64,000 nt of DNA, from assembly GCF_001294645.1 (NCBI RefSeq), contig NZ_CP011868.1, positions 992,001 to 1,056,000 of the forward strand, written 5' to 3'. The position numbers were made by a program, and so were the translations under genes. The notes under the pieces are model-generated. The model had not been told where the DNA came from. It ran no database searches and saw nothing but the letters and a program-made list of their open reading frames with translations. The DNA comes from Pseudonocardia sp. HH130629-09 (GTDB taxonomy: Bacteria > Actinomycetota > Actinomycetes > Mycobacteriales > Pseudonocardiaceae). Of this stretch, positions 1-8,433 are shown piece after piece. Position 1 is the first letter of the stretch, and each line of letters opens with the position of its first letter.

Positions 1-42
1 GCGGCGCAGCGGGTCGGCGTCCCGGTCCATCACCTCGGTCAT
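1..42 (-). CDS. N-terminus of an unidentified gene running off the left edge
   Basis: Only the first 14 codons are in the window (M-T-E-V-M-D-R-D-A-D-P-L-R-R), reading leftwards. The ATG overlaps the stop of the siderophore-interacting protein gene as ATGA, so the two are probably translationally coupled in one transcript. The fragment is too short to assign a family. An internal ATG at codon 5 is an alternative start. Confidence 0.45.
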   Translation of the reverse strand, partial: MTEVMDRDADPLRR

Positions 43-854
43 GCTAGGAGCACACCGCACGGACCTGTGCGACGGCTGTGCGTTCGCTGTCGGTTCACCG
101 CGCGCCAGTACCCCGTGGCGTAGACGGCGCGCCGGTCGAACCCCCGTTCGTCGAGCAGGTGCGCGCGCAGCTCCTTGACCGCGGCGGACTCCCCGGACAG
201 CCACGCCTGGCCGCGGCCGTCGGGCAGCTCGGCGGCCCGCACTGCCGCGACCAGCGGCTCACCCGCCGGGGCGGCGCCGCGGTGCACCCAGGTGACGGCG
301 ACGTCGCCGGGCAGGGTCTGCTCCTCGCCGGCGTCGGCGACCTCGGCGACGACCCGGACCGGCACCCCGGGGGCCGCCTCGGCGAGGGTCTCGCACACGG
401 TCGCGATGGCGGGCAGGGCGGACTCGTCGCCGATCACGAGGTGGTGCGCGGCGGCCGGGTCCGGCTCCCAGCGCCCGCCGGGCTCGGACACCCCGACCCA
501 GTCCCCGGGGGCGGCCGACACGGCCCAGGCGGCGGCCGGCCCGTGCCCGGCGTGGACGACGAAGTCGACGTCGAGTTCACCGTGGCCGCCGGCGTCGGGG
601 GCGAAGCGGCGCACCGTGTAGGTGCGGATCGCCGGGCGGGCCTCCCCGGCGGGCCAGACCGGGCCGCCGGTCGAGGCGCGCGGCACGGCGGGTCGTTCCT
701 GGCCCTCGACCGGGAAGAACATCTTGATCCGGCGGTCCGGGCCGTGCCCGGGGAACCCGGCCAGCTCCTCGCCGGTCAGGGTCACCCGGACCATGCCGGG
801 GGTGACCCGCTCGGTGCGGGCCACCTGCAGCAGGCGTGGTGCGGTCGTGCTCAT
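39..854 (-). CDS. Siderophore-interacting protein (FAD/NAD(P)H ferric-siderophore reductase)
   Basis: A 271-residue cytoplasmic flavoprotein of the SIP/ViuB family, which reduces imported ferric siderophores and releases the iron. The FAD-binding motif RTYTVRR lies near residue 77. The pyridine-nucleotide half has GDESALPAI near residue 142 and the C-terminal YATGYWR signature of this family near residue 245. Length matches the family (about 250-280 residues). The ATG at 852-854 follows a short gap after the TetR gene transcribed in the same direction, so the two may be co-transcribed; the next gene starts inside this stop codon. No siderophore synthase or ABC uptake gene lies in the window. 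A candidate iron box lies about 2.3 kb away and is not obviously upstream of this gene. Confidence 0.9.
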   Translation of the reverse strand: MSTTAPRLLQVARTERVTPGMVRVTLTGEELAGFPGHGPDRRIKMFFPVEGQERPAVPRASTGGPVWPAGEARPAIRTYTVRRFAPDAGGHGELDVDFVVHAGHGPAAAWAVSAAPGDWVGVSEPGGRWEPDPAAAHHLVIGDESALPAIATVCETLAEAAPGVPVRVVAEVADAGEEQTLPGDVAVTWVHRGAAPAGEPLVAAVRAAELPDGRGQAWLSGESAAVKELRAHLLDERGFDRRAVYATGYWRAVNRQRTHSRRTGPCGVLLA

Positions 855-880
855 GGCCGGGAATTGTCCCGGACGCGCGC

Positions 881-1486
881 TCAGGTCCGGTCGCCGAGGC
901 CCGCCAGGCCGGTCCAGACCAGGTCCATCAGGAACTCGGTGGCCTGGTCCGCGGTGATCGCCTCGTCCTGGCCGCGCCAGACGGCGAGCCGCTCGCAGGC
1001 CCCGACGATCACCTGCGCCCAGCCGGTCAGCCGGGTCGGCTCGGTGCCGGGGACCTGCGCGGCGAGCAGGGCGGCGATGAAGTCGGTCTGCTGGGCGCGG
1101 ATCTCCTCCAGCGCGGTGTCGGTGACCCCGGCCTCGGAGCAGAACAGCTGCCAGGCCGGAGCCCGGCGGTCCAGGTAGTGGAAGAAGGCCAGCGTCCCGC
1201 CCCGCAGCATCGCCTCCGGCGAGTCCGCGGCCCCCGCCGCCTGCGCGACGACGTCGAGCAGCTCGGACCGGGCCCGCGCGATCGCGGCCAGCAGCAGGCC
1301 CTCCTTGGACCCGAAGTGGGTGTAGAGCACCGGCTTGGTGACACCCACCCGCTCAGCGACCTGCTCCATCGAGACCTCGGCGTAGCCCCGCTCGCCGAAG
1401 ACGGCGACGGCCGCGTCGACGATCTGGCGCTCGCGCTCCGCCCTGGGCACGCGGCGGCGGGGGCCGGGTACGGTCTGCGCGGTCAC
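881..1486 (-). CDS. TetR/AcrR-family transcriptional regulator
   Basis: A 201-residue regulator. The N-terminal helix-turn-helix occupies about residues 20-65, with the typical core VGVTKPVLYTHFGSKEGLL after VFGERGY. The C-terminal ligand-binding half is divergent and gives no ligand. The GTG start at 1484-1486 sits 16 bp from a perfect 15-bp palindrome (1503-1517), a plausible autoregulatory operator. The divergent neighbour is menC and the downstream neighbour is the siderophore-interacting protein, so either could be controlled. The family assignment is safe; the regulated pathway is inferred only from position. Confidence 0.88.
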   Translation of the reverse strand: MTAQTVPGPRRRVPRAERERQIVDAAVAVFGERGYAEVSMEQVAERVGVTKPVLYTHFGSKEGLLLAAIARARSELLDVVAQAAGAADSPEAMLRGGTLAFFHYLDRRAPAWQLFCSEAGVTDTALEEIRAQQTDFIAALLAAQVPGTEPTRLTGWAQVIVGACERLAVWRGQDEAITADQATEFLMDLVWTGLAGLGDRT

Positions 1487-1502
1487 GTCGGAGACTTTAC
1501 CC

Positions 1503-1517
1503 TCAGTAAGTTACTGA
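1503..1517. promoter_or_regulatory. Palindromic TetR-type operator candidate between TetR gene and menC
   Basis: TCAGTAAGTTACTGA is a perfect inverted repeat (7-bp arms around a central G) placed 17 bp from the TetR start and 19 bp from the menC start. A site in the middle of a divergent intergenic region next to a TetR gene is typical of an autoregulatory operator. Binding is inferred. Confidence 0.55.
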
Positions 1518-1536
1518 CGGTAGGAAGTGAGCGGGA

Positions 1537-2508
1537 ATGGACGTCTACTCCCTGCCGATGACCACCCGGTTCCGCGGGATCACCGTGCGCGAGGGCCTGC
1601 TGCTGTCCGGCCCGGCCGGCTGGGGCGAGTTCTGCCCCTTCCCCGAGTACGACGACCGCGAGGCCGTCGCGTGGCTGGCCGCGGCCCGCGAGGCGGCCGG
1701 GACGGGCTGGCCGGAACCGGTGCGCGACCGGGTGCCGGTCAACTGCACCGTGCCCGCCGTCGGGCCCGAGCGGGCCCAGCGGATCGTGCGCGCCTCCGGC
1801 TGCACCACCGCGAAGGTCAAGGTCGCCGACCCGGGTGCTCCGCTGTCCGAGGACGTCGAGCGCGTCGCCGCCGTCCGCGACGCGCTCGGCCCCGCCGGGC
1901 TGGTCCGGGTGGACGCCAACGCCGCCTGGGACGTCGCGACGGCCGTCGCCGCGATCGGCGAGCTCGACCGGGCCGCCGGGGGTCTGGAGTACGTCGAGCA
2001 GCCCTGCTGGGAGGTCGACGACCTCGCCGCCGTCCGCCGGGCGGTGGACGTGCCGATCGCCGCGGACGAGTCGATCCGCCGCGCCGAGGACCCGATGCGG
2101 GTGGTGCGGGCCGGAGCGGCCGACGTCGTCGTGCTGAAGGTGTCGCCGCTGGGCGGGGTGCGCCGGGCCCTGCGGATCGCCGAGGAGGTCGGGCTGCCGG
2201 TCGTGGTGTCCTCGGCGGTGGAGTCGAGCGTCGGTCTCGCCGCCGGGCTCGCGCTGGCCGGGGCGCTGCCGGAGCTGCACCACGCCTGCGGGCTCGGGAC
2301 GGTCTCGCTGCTGGCCGCCGACGTCGTCGCCGAGCCGTACGTCCCCGAGCGGGGGTTCCTGCCCGTGCCGCGGGTCGCGCCCGAGCCGGTGCACCGGGCC
2401 GGGGTCGCGGCCGACGCCGACCGCGCCGCCTGGTGGCGCGACCGGCACGACCGCGTCGCCGCGCTGCTCGACGCCGCGGCCGGGGCCGACCGGGTCAGTA
2501 CTGGTTGA
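1537..2508 (+). CDS. menC: o-Succinylbenzoate synthase (MenC, enolase superfamily)
   Basis: A 323-residue enolase-superfamily enzyme that dehydrates SHCHC to o-succinylbenzoate in menaquinone biosynthesis. The ordered catalytic set is visible: the KVK lysines near residue 92, the metal ligands in RVDANAAWD (near 126), YVEQP (near 151) and AADES (near 176), and the second lysine in VVLKVSPLGG (near 203). The length fits actinobacterial MenC. The ATG at 1537 lies just downstream of the palindromic site. Its 3' end overlaps the convergent PPOX gene by 14 bp. Other men genes are not in the window, so menC stands alone here, which is usual in actinomycetes with split men loci. Confidence 0.9.
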   Translation: MDVYSLPMTTRFRGITVREGLLLSGPAGWGEFCPFPEYDDREAVAWLAAAREAAGTGWPEPVRDRVPVNCTVPAVGPERAQRIVRASGCTTAKVKVADPGAPLSEDVERVAAVRDALGPAGLVRVDANAAWDVATAVAAIGELDRAAGGLEYVEQPCWEVDDLAAVRRAVDVPIAADESIRRAEDPMRVVRAGAADVVVLKVSPLGGVRRALRIAEEVGLPVVVSSAVESSVGLAAGLALAGALPELHHACGLGTVSLLAADVVAEPYVPERGFLPVPRVAPEPVHRAGVAADADRAAWWRDRHDRVAALLDAAAGADRVSTG

Positions 2509-3106
2509 CCCGGCTGTCGCGGCGCATGGCCGCGTCGATCACCCGCGCCGGGCCGGGCATCCGGTACTGGCCCTTCACCAGCTTCCCGGCGCTGGGCACC
2601 GCGCCCCGGTCCGGCCAGGTCGCGGTGTCCCACAGCGACGAGCGCAGGAACGCCTTCGCGCAGTGCAGGAACAGCTCGTCGACCTCGACGACGATCGCCA
2701 CCTCGGGCGTCGAGCCCTTCACGGTGAGCCGCTCGGCGAAGTCCGGCCGGTACACGATCCGGGCCCGTCCGTTGATCCGCACGGTGTCGTTCGACCCCGG
2801 CACGACGACGATCATCCCGACCCGCGGGTCGTGCAGGATGTTGCGCATCGAGTCGAGCCTGCGGTTCCCCTTGCGGTCGGCGAAGGCGACCGTGTGCTCG
2901 TCGAGCACCAGCAGGCAGCCCGCCGGGTCGCCCCGGGGTGAGACGTCGACGCCGTCGGGCCCGGTCGTCGCCAGCAGGAAGAACGGCGACGCCGCCAGGA
3001 ACTCCGCAGTCACCGGGTCGATGCGCTCACGCGCCTTGTCCCGGATGAACGCGGGCACCTCGCCGATGATCTCGCGGAGTCTGGCCTCGTCGGTCACGTG
3101 TTCCAT
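2495..3106 (-). CDS. PPOX-class FMN-dependent flavoprotein (MSMEG_1061-like)
   Basis: A 203-residue split-barrel protein of the pyridoxamine 5'-phosphate oxidase superfamily. Typical segments are FFLLATTGPDGVDVSPRGDP near residue 42, a central DRKGNRRLDSMRNILHDPR, and RINGRARIV. These match the mycobacterial MSMEG_1061-like group of FMN-dependent PPOX proteins, whose substrate is unknown. The ATG at 3104-3106 lies 15 bp from a candidate iron box shared with the divergent oxidoreductase gene. The last 14 bp overlap the convergent menC. No pyridoxine biosynthesis genes are nearby, so a PdxH role is unlikely. Confidence 0.82.
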   Translation of the reverse strand: MEHVTDEARLREIIGEVPAFIRDKARERIDPVTAEFLAASPFFLLATTGPDGVDVSPRGDPAGCLLVLDEHTVAFADRKGNRRLDSMRNILHDPRVGMIVVVPGSNDTVRINGRARIVYRPDFAERLTVKGSTPEVAIVVEVDELFLHCAKAFLRSSLWDTATWPDRGAVPSAGKLVKGQYRMPGPARVIDAAMRRDSRVNQY

Positions 3107-3121
3107 CGCGTCCCTTCGCTC

Positions 3122-3140
3122 TTAGGGCACCCTAACCGTG
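3122..3140. promoter_or_regulatory. Candidate IdeR/DtxR iron box
   Basis: TTAGGGCACCCTAACCGTG, in the divergent promoter between the PPOX gene and the amine oxidase gene, keeps TTAGG at positions 1-5 and CTAACC at positions 11-16 of the 19-bp IdeR/DtxR consensus. By eye about 11 of the 15 specified positions match; the last three are off. It also contains a perfect TTAGGG-CA-CCCTAA inverted repeat. Confidence 0.35.
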
Positions 3141-3179
3141 AACATGCTTCACTGGCGACCCCCGCCTAGGGTCCCGGGG

Positions 3180-4133
3180 ATGGGCGTGATCGTGATCGGG
3201 GCCGGCATCGCCGGGGTGACCTGCGCCGCGGAGCTGGCGGCCCGCGGTGTCGACGTGACGGTGTACGAGCGGTCCCGCGAGGTCGGAGGACGGCTGGCGG
3301 TGCACCGCCACGGGGACCGTCCCGCCGACATCGGTGCCGCCTACTTCACCGTCTCCGACGACCGGTTCGACGCCCGTGTCCGACGTTGGCGCGACGACGG
3401 CCTGGTCCGCGGGTGGACCGACACCCTCGCGGTGTTCGACGGCGCCATCCGGGGCCCGGACAGCTCCGGCCCGCTGCGGTTCGCGGCACCGGCCGGGCTG
3501 CGGTCGCTGGTCACCGACACCGCCCGCGGCCTGGACGTCCGTACCGGCCGGACCGTCGAGCGGGTCCGCCCCGGCCCGGACGGCCCGACCGTCGACGGCG
3601 AGCGCGCCGACGCCGTCGTCCTGGCGATGCCCGACCCGCAGGCCGCCCGGCTGCTCGACCCGGACACCCCCGCGGGCGCCGCCGTCGCCGGGCGGGCGTG
3701 GAACCCGGTGCTCGCCCTGACCGCCGGGTTCGCCGGCCGGGACTGGCCGCGGCTGCCCGCGGCGTTCGTCAACGACCACCCCGTCCTGTCCCTCGTCGCC
3801 GACGACGGCGACCGCCGCGGCGACGACGCGCCCGTGCTCGTCGCGCACTCCACCGGTGACCTCGTGCGCGCCCACGACGCCGATCCCGCCGCCGCGGTGC
3901 CCGCGATGACCGCCGCGGTCCGTGAGCTGCTGGGCGTCACCGCCGCGCCGGAGTGGACGCACGTGCACCGCTGGCGCTTCGCCGCCCCCGCCGCGCAGCG
4001 CGAGCAGACCTTCCACCTCGGCGACGACGGCGTCGCTCTGGCCGGGGACGGCTGGGGCCGGTCCCGGGTGCAGACGGCCTGGCTGTCCGGGCTGGAGCTG
4101 GCGGGGGAGCTCGCGGGGCGCCTGGGTCGCTGA
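3180..4133 (+). CDS. FAD-dependent NAD(P)-binding amine oxidase, renalase-like
   Basis: A 317-residue flavoprotein. The N-terminal Rossmann dinucleotide site reads GAGIAGVTCA, followed by YERSREVGGRLA, the layout of renalase and other monoamine-oxidase-fold proteins. The C-terminal FAD-contacting segment contains GDGWGRSRVQTAWLSG. The ATG at 3180 places the glycine motif five residues in, as expected; an in-frame ATG at 3138 would add a Pro/Arg stretch and is not preferred. The gene is divergent from the PPOX flavoprotein and shares the candidate iron box. Substrate is unknown; bacterial renalases oxidise misreduced NAD(P)H isomers, but that activity is inferred only from the family. Confidence 0.8.
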   Translation: MGVIVIGAGIAGVTCAAELAARGVDVTVYERSREVGGRLAVHRHGDRPADIGAAYFTVSDDRFDARVRRWRDDGLVRGWTDTLAVFDGAIRGPDSSGPLRFAAPAGLRSLVTDTARGLDVRTGRTVERVRPGPDGPTVDGERADAVVLAMPDPQAARLLDPDTPAGAAVAGRAWNPVLALTAGFAGRDWPRLPAAFVNDHPVLSLVADDGDRRGDDAPVLVAHSTGDLVRAHDADPAAAVPAMTAAVRELLGVTAAPEWTHVHRWRFAAPAAQREQTFHLGDDGVALAGDGWGRSRVQTAWLSGLELAGELAGRLGR

Positions 4134-4250
4134 ACCCCGCACGCACCGCCCCCGCCCGCCACGCCCCGTCGACGAGCCCCGGCAGGCCCCGGGGAGGGTG
4201 GGTAGTGGCGGGCCCTGGCCGCGTGGGCGTCGGCGACCTACCGTCGGGTC

Positions 4251-5735
4251 ATGCCCGACCGCGTCACCGCCGCCGCCCCCGTCGTCGTACCGGAGGGGCG
4301 GCCCTTCGGCGGGTCCACCGCGCCCGTGGAGCTGGACGCCTCCGGCCCGGACGCCGCGGGGCGCGCGGTGCTCGCCGAGCTGGCGGCCGCGCTCGACGCC
4401 GACCGGGTCCTGACCGACCCCGACGTCGTGCGTCCCTACGTGCGCGACGAGGCCGAGTGGGCCGAGTACGGCACACCGCTGTGCGTGGTGCGGGCGCGGA
4501 CCACCGCCGACGTCGCCGCGACCGTGCGGGCCTGCGCCGCGCACCGGGTGCCGGTCGTCGCGCGGGGTGCGGGCACCGGGCTGTCCGGCGGGGCGAACGC
4601 CGTCGACGGCTGCGTGCTGGTCAGCCTGGAACTGATGACCGCGATCCGGGAGATCTCGGCGGGGGAGCGGCTCGCCGTCGTCGAACCGGGGGTGGTCAAC
4701 GACGACCTGCGCGCCGCCTGCGCGGAGCGGGGCCTCTGGTACCCGCCGGACCCGGCGTCGGCGCCCTGGTCGACGATCGGCGGCAACGTCGCGACCAACG
4801 CGGGCGGGCTGTGCTGCGTCAAGTACGGCGTCACCTGCGACTACGTGCTCGCCCTGGAGGTCGTCACCGCCACCGGTGAGGTCGTGCGGGTCGGGCGGCG
4901 CACCGCGAAGGGAGTCGTCGGCTACGACCTCGCCGGGCTGATGGTCGGCTCGGAGGGGACGCTCGGGATCATCACCGAGATCACCGTGAAGCTGCGCCCG
5001 GCCCGCCCGGCCGCGCCGCGCACCGTCGTCGGGTTCTTCGACTCCCTCGCCGACTGCGGGGCCGCGGTCGCCGCCGTCACCGAGCAGGGGCTGCAGCCCG
5101 CGGTGTTCGAGCTGGTCGACCGGGAGTGCCTGGCCGCGGTCAACGCCTGGCGCAACGCCGGGCTGCCCGAGGGGGCCGCCGCGCTGCTGCTCGCCCAGAC
5201 CGACCTGCCCGAGCCCGCCGCGACCGCCGAGGCCGACGCGATCCTCGCGGCCTTCGAACAGCACGGCGCGACCGAGGCGATGGCCGCGACCGACGCGACC
5301 GAGTCCGAGGCGCTGTTCGCCGCCCGCCGGATGGCCTACCCGGCGCTGGAGCAGCTCGGGATGGGCATGCTGACCGAGGACGTCTGCGTCCCCCGCCCCC
5401 GGATGGCGGAGATGCTCGCCCGGATCGAGGACATCGGCCGTCGCCGCGGGGTCCGGATCGCGACCGTCGCGCACGCCGGCGACGGGAACCTGCACCCGCT
5501 GATGCTCACCCCGCACGACGACCCGGACGCCCGGGACCGCACCCGCGCCGCGTTCGACGAGATCATCGACGCGGCCGTCGAACTGGGTGGGACGGTCACC
5601 GGGGAGCACGGCGTCGGCCTGCTCAAGCGCGACGGCATGGAACGCGAGCTGGGCCCCGGGGTGCTGGCCCTGCAGCGCTCGGTGAAGGTCGCGCTCGACC
5701 CGGACGGCATCCTGAACCCGGGCAAGGCGGTCTGA
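4251..5735 (+). CDS. FAD-linked oxidase, GlcD / D-2-hydroxyacid dehydrogenase family
   Basis: A 494-residue FAD oxidoreductase. The PCMH-type FAD-binding domain spans roughly residues 65-245, with RGAGTGLSGGANA near residue 104, the PPDPAS motif near 165 and GSEGTLGIITE near 228. The C-terminal substrate/cap domain ends with GDGNLHP, GEHGVGLLKR and LNPGKAV. This is the pattern of glycolate oxidase subunit GlcD and D-lactate dehydrogenases. There is no adjacent GlcE/GlcF, so it is probably a single-subunit D-2-hydroxyacid dehydrogenase. The ATG at 4251 is the first plausible start after the preceding stop. It lies 59 bp upstream of the CYTH-CHAD gene on the same strand. Confidence 0.88.
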   Translation: MPDRVTAAAPVVVPEGRPFGGSTAPVELDASGPDAAGRAVLAELAAALDADRVLTDPDVVRPYVRDEAEWAEYGTPLCVVRARTTADVAATVRACAAHRVPVVARGAGTGLSGGANAVDGCVLVSLELMTAIREISAGERLAVVEPGVVNDDLRAACAERGLWYPPDPASAPWSTIGGNVATNAGGLCCVKYGVTCDYVLALEVVTATGEVVRVGRRTAKGVVGYDLAGLMVGSEGTLGIITEITVKLRPARPAAPRTVVGFFDSLADCGAAVAAVTEQGLQPAVFELVDRECLAAVNAWRNAGLPEGAAALLLAQTDLPEPAATAEADAILAAFEQHGATEAMAATDATESEALFAARRMAYPALEQLGMGMLTEDVCVPRPRMAEMLARIEDIGRRRGVRIATVAHAGDGNLHPLMLTPHDDPDARDRTRAAFDEIIDAAVELGGTVTGEHGVGLLKRDGMERELGPGVLALQRSVKVALDPDGILNPGKAV

Positions 5736-5794
5736 ACCGCGCGTGTCGCCCGGATGGCCGCGCGTGGTCGCCGGGAGAGCGGGAACACTCTCGG

Positions 5795-7378
5795 ATGAGC
5801 ACCACCGACCCGGCCCTCGTCCCTTCCGCCCTCGCGCTGACCTACCGCGGTCCGTCGCACACCGGTGCGCCGCGCCTGACCGGCGTCGCCGGGGTCGCCG
5901 AGGTCGTGCCGGTGGTCGAGGCCGAGGTCCGAGAGGTGGAGCGGGTCGACACCGCGGACCTGCGGCTGGTCGCCGCGGGCATCGAGCTCGTCGTCGAACA
6001 CACCGTGCCGGACCGCGCGTCGGCGGTGCCGCCGTCCACGACCTGGGTGCTGCGCCTGCCCGACGCCGACGAGCCGCTGCGCGTGCCGCTGCCCGCGAGC
6101 GAGGTCGAGGGCGTCACCGGTGAGCGCGCCGTCCCGGACGGTGTCGACGCCCTGGTCCGCGGGGTCCGCGGCGACGAGCCGCTCGTCCCGGTCGGTCGGG
6201 TGCACGTGACCCGCCAGGTCGACCGGCTGCGCGACGCGACCGGGACGGACCTCGCCACGCTGGCCCGCGAGCAGGTCGACGTCGCGCTGCTCGGGGCGGT
6301 CGCGACCGTCGAGAGCTGGACCGAGGCCGTCGTGGAGCCGGGGGCGGCCGACACCGCCGGGCTCCGGCAGCTGGACGAGGCGCTGCGTGACACCGGACTC
6401 GTGCGTGCACCGCGCGGCGCGCACGCCCGGCTCGCCGCGCTGCTCGCCGCCGCCGCGCCCGCCGACCCGCCGCGCCGCACCGGCCGGAAGGGCAGCGCGG
6501 GGGCACTGCTCCTGCGCTACCTCGGCGACCAGGTCGACACCCTGGGCGCCCGCGAGGCCGACCTGCGCGCCGACCGGCCCGACGCCGTTCACCAGATGCG
6601 CATCGCCGCCCGCCGGCTCCGCAGCGCGCTGCGCACCTTCGGCGGGCTCCTGGAGGGGCCGCGGGTCGGGCACCTCGTCGGCGAGCTGCGCTGGCTCGGC
6701 CGGGCCCTGGCCGGGGAGCGCGACGCCGAGGTGCAGGAGGAGCACCTGACCGCCCGGCTGGCCGCGCTGGAGCCCGAGCTGCTGCTCGGACCGGTGCAGG
6801 CCGCGGTCACCCGGCACTTCGCCCGCACCCGCGCCGAGACCGGGGCCGCCGTGCTGGAGGTCGTCGACGGCGAGCGCTACGCCGCGCTGCAGGGCGCCCT
6901 GCGCCGGCTGCTCGCCGACCCGCCGTTGTCGCGCCGGGCCCGGAGACCCGCCGCGACGGTCGTCCCGGCGATGGTGGGGCGCACGGCCCGCAAGCTGGAG
7001 CGGCGGATGGAGCGGGCGCTGGCCGACCTCGACGCCGGCCACGTCGCACCCGAGTCGCTGCACGACGCCCGCAAGACCGGCAAGCAGCTCCGCTACGCCA
7101 CCGAGGTCGCCCGGCCCAGCGTCGGGAAGGATGCGCGGGCGTTCGCGAAGCGGCTCAAGAAGGTCTCCGACGTGCTCGGCGAGCACCAGGACGCCGTCGT
7201 CTCCCGCGAGACCCTGCGGACCCTCGGGGCCCGCGCCGGAGCGGAGCACGGCAACGGGTTCACCTTCGGTGTGCTGCACGGCCGGGACACCGCGACCATG
7301 CTCGACCTCGAGCGCAGGCTGCCCACGGTGTGGGAGACGGCGTGGACGCGGCGCGCCCGCCGGTGGATGGGCCGCTAG
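5795..7378 (+). CDS. CYTH-CHAD domain protein
   Basis: A 527-residue cytoplasmic protein with two phosphate-related domains. The N-terminal CYTH (triphosphate tunnel) part covers about residues 1-200 and shows DTADLRLVAAGIELVVEHTV and the WVLRLP strand, but it lacks an obvious N-terminal EXEXK, so activity may be lost. The CHAD domain (about residues 230-520) has the conserved helices VHQMRIAARRLRSALRTFGG and LHDARKTGKQLRYATEVA; its basic His/Arg/Lys residues bind polyphosphate in characterised CHAD proteins. The ATG at 5795 is favoured because the reading frame open upstream is an alternate frame of the GlcD gene. The PHP gene follows 10 bp later and may be coupled. A polyphosphate link is inferred. 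Confidence 0.85.
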   Translation: MSTTDPALVPSALALTYRGPSHTGAPRLTGVAGVAEVVPVVEAEVREVERVDTADLRLVAAGIELVVEHTVPDRASAVPPSTTWVLRLPDADEPLRVPLPASEVEGVTGERAVPDGVDALVRGVRGDEPLVPVGRVHVTRQVDRLRDATGTDLATLAREQVDVALLGAVATVESWTEAVVEPGAADTAGLRQLDEALRDTGLVRAPRGAHARLAALLAAAAPADPPRRTGRKGSAGALLLRYLGDQVDTLGAREADLRADRPDAVHQMRIAARRLRSALRTFGGLLEGPRVGHLVGELRWLGRALAGERDAEVQEEHLTARLAALEPELLLGPVQAAVTRHFARTRAETGAAVLEVVDGERYAALQGALRRLLADPPLSRRARRPAATVVPAMVGRTARKLERRMERALADLDAGHVAPESLHDARKTGKQLRYATEVARPSVGKDARAFAKRLKKVSDVLGEHQDAVVSRETLRTLGARAGAEHGNGFTFGVLHGRDTATMLDLERRLPTVWETAWTRRARRWMGR

Positions 7379-7388
7379 CCTGCGCGGG

Positions 7389-8423
7389 GTGAGAGACGCC
7401 GTCGCCGACCTGCGCCGGATCGCGTTCCTGCTCGAACGCGCGCAGGAGTCGACCTACCGGGTCCGTGCGTTCCGCACCGCGGCCGCCGCCCTGCGCGGCC
7501 GCAGCGCCGAGGAGCTGGCCCGGCTACACGCCGCGGGCGGCCTGACCGACCTCAAGGGCGTCGGCGAGGTGACCGCGCGCTGCGTGGGGGAGTCGGTCGC
7601 CGGGGAGGAGCCGGTCTACCTGCGACGGCTGGAGGACTCCGTCGCCCGCGCCGACGCCACCGGGATCCCCCTGGCGGAGGCGGCCCGGCGGCTGCGCGGG
7701 TCCCTGCGCGGGGACTGCCACAGCCACACCGACGCCTCCGACGGCGGCTCCCCGCTCGCCGAGATGGCCGAGACCGCGATCGGGCTGGGCCACGACTACC
7801 TCGTGATCACCGACCACTCGCCGCGCCTGACCGTCGCCAACGGGCTGTCGGCGGACCGGCTGCGCCGCCAGGTCGAGCAGATCGCGGAGCTCGACGAGCG
7901 GATCGCCGCGTCCGGGTCGGACTTCCGGGTGCTCACCGGCATCGAGGTGGACATCCTCGACGACGGCGCCCTCGACCAGTCCGAGGACCTGCTCGCCTCG
8001 CTCGACGTGGTGGTGGCCAGCGTGCACTCGAAGCTGCGGATGCCCCGCGACGAGATGACCGAGCGGATGCTCACCGCCGTCGCGAACCCGCACGTCGACG
8101 TGCTCGGGCACTGCACCGGGCGGATGGTCACCGGCCGCCGGAAGCGCCCGGAGTCGGAGTTCGACGCGCCCGCTTTGTTCGCCGCCTGCGCAGCGAACGG
8201 GGTCGCGGTCGAGATCAACTCCCGGCCGGAACGCCTGGACCCGCCGAAGCGGCTGCTGCGCCTGGCCGTCGAGGCGGGGTGCGAGTTCACGATCGACACC
8301 GACGCGCACGCCCCCGGGCAGCTCGACTGGCTCGACCACGGCTGCGCCCGCGCCGTCGCCTGCGGGGTGGACCCGGAGCGGATCCGCAACACCCGCGACC
8401 GGGCCGGCCTGCTGCGCCGCTGA
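7389..8423 (+). CDS. PHP-domain metal-dependent phosphoesterase with N-terminal helix-hairpin-helix region
   Basis: A 344-residue protein resembling the C-terminal half of PolX. Residues 1-105 carry a helical region with LKGVGEVTARCV, a helix-hairpin-helix-like motif. The PHP domain follows: HSHTDASDGG near residue 115, LVITDHS near 138, GIEVDI near 181, VHSK near 214, LGHCTG near 240 and DTDAHAP near 302. All the metal-binding His/Asp positions are present, so it should be catalytically competent. No polymerase X palm is present. The GTG at 7389 is chosen because it lies 10 bp after the CHAD gene and gives the expected N-terminus; upstream codons are a shadow of that gene. Confidence 0.85.
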   Translation: MRDAVADLRRIAFLLERAQESTYRVRAFRTAAAALRGRSAEELARLHAAGGLTDLKGVGEVTARCVGESVAGEEPVYLRRLEDSVARADATGIPLAEAARRLRGSLRGDCHSHTDASDGGSPLAEMAETAIGLGHDYLVITDHSPRLTVANGLSADRLRRQVEQIAELDERIAASGSDFRVLTGIEVDILDDGALDQSEDLLASLDVVVASVHSKLRMPRDEMTERMLTAVANPHVDVLGHCTGRMVTGRRKRPESEFDAPALFAACAANGVAVEINSRPERLDPPKRLLRLAVEAGCEFTIDTDAHAPGQLDWLDHGCARAVACGVDPERIRNTRDRAGLLRR

Positions 8424-8433
8424 GCCCGTCCCC

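Noticed and set aside
3132-5609. An 825-codon minus-strand frame opposite the amine oxidase and GlcD genes
   Set aside because: The plus-strand genes have complete domains and motifs; this frame is compositional.
5126-5794. An N-terminal extension of the CYTH-CHAD gene
   Set aside because: It is an alternate frame of the GlcD gene, Arg-rich, and the CYTH domain starts naturally at 5795.
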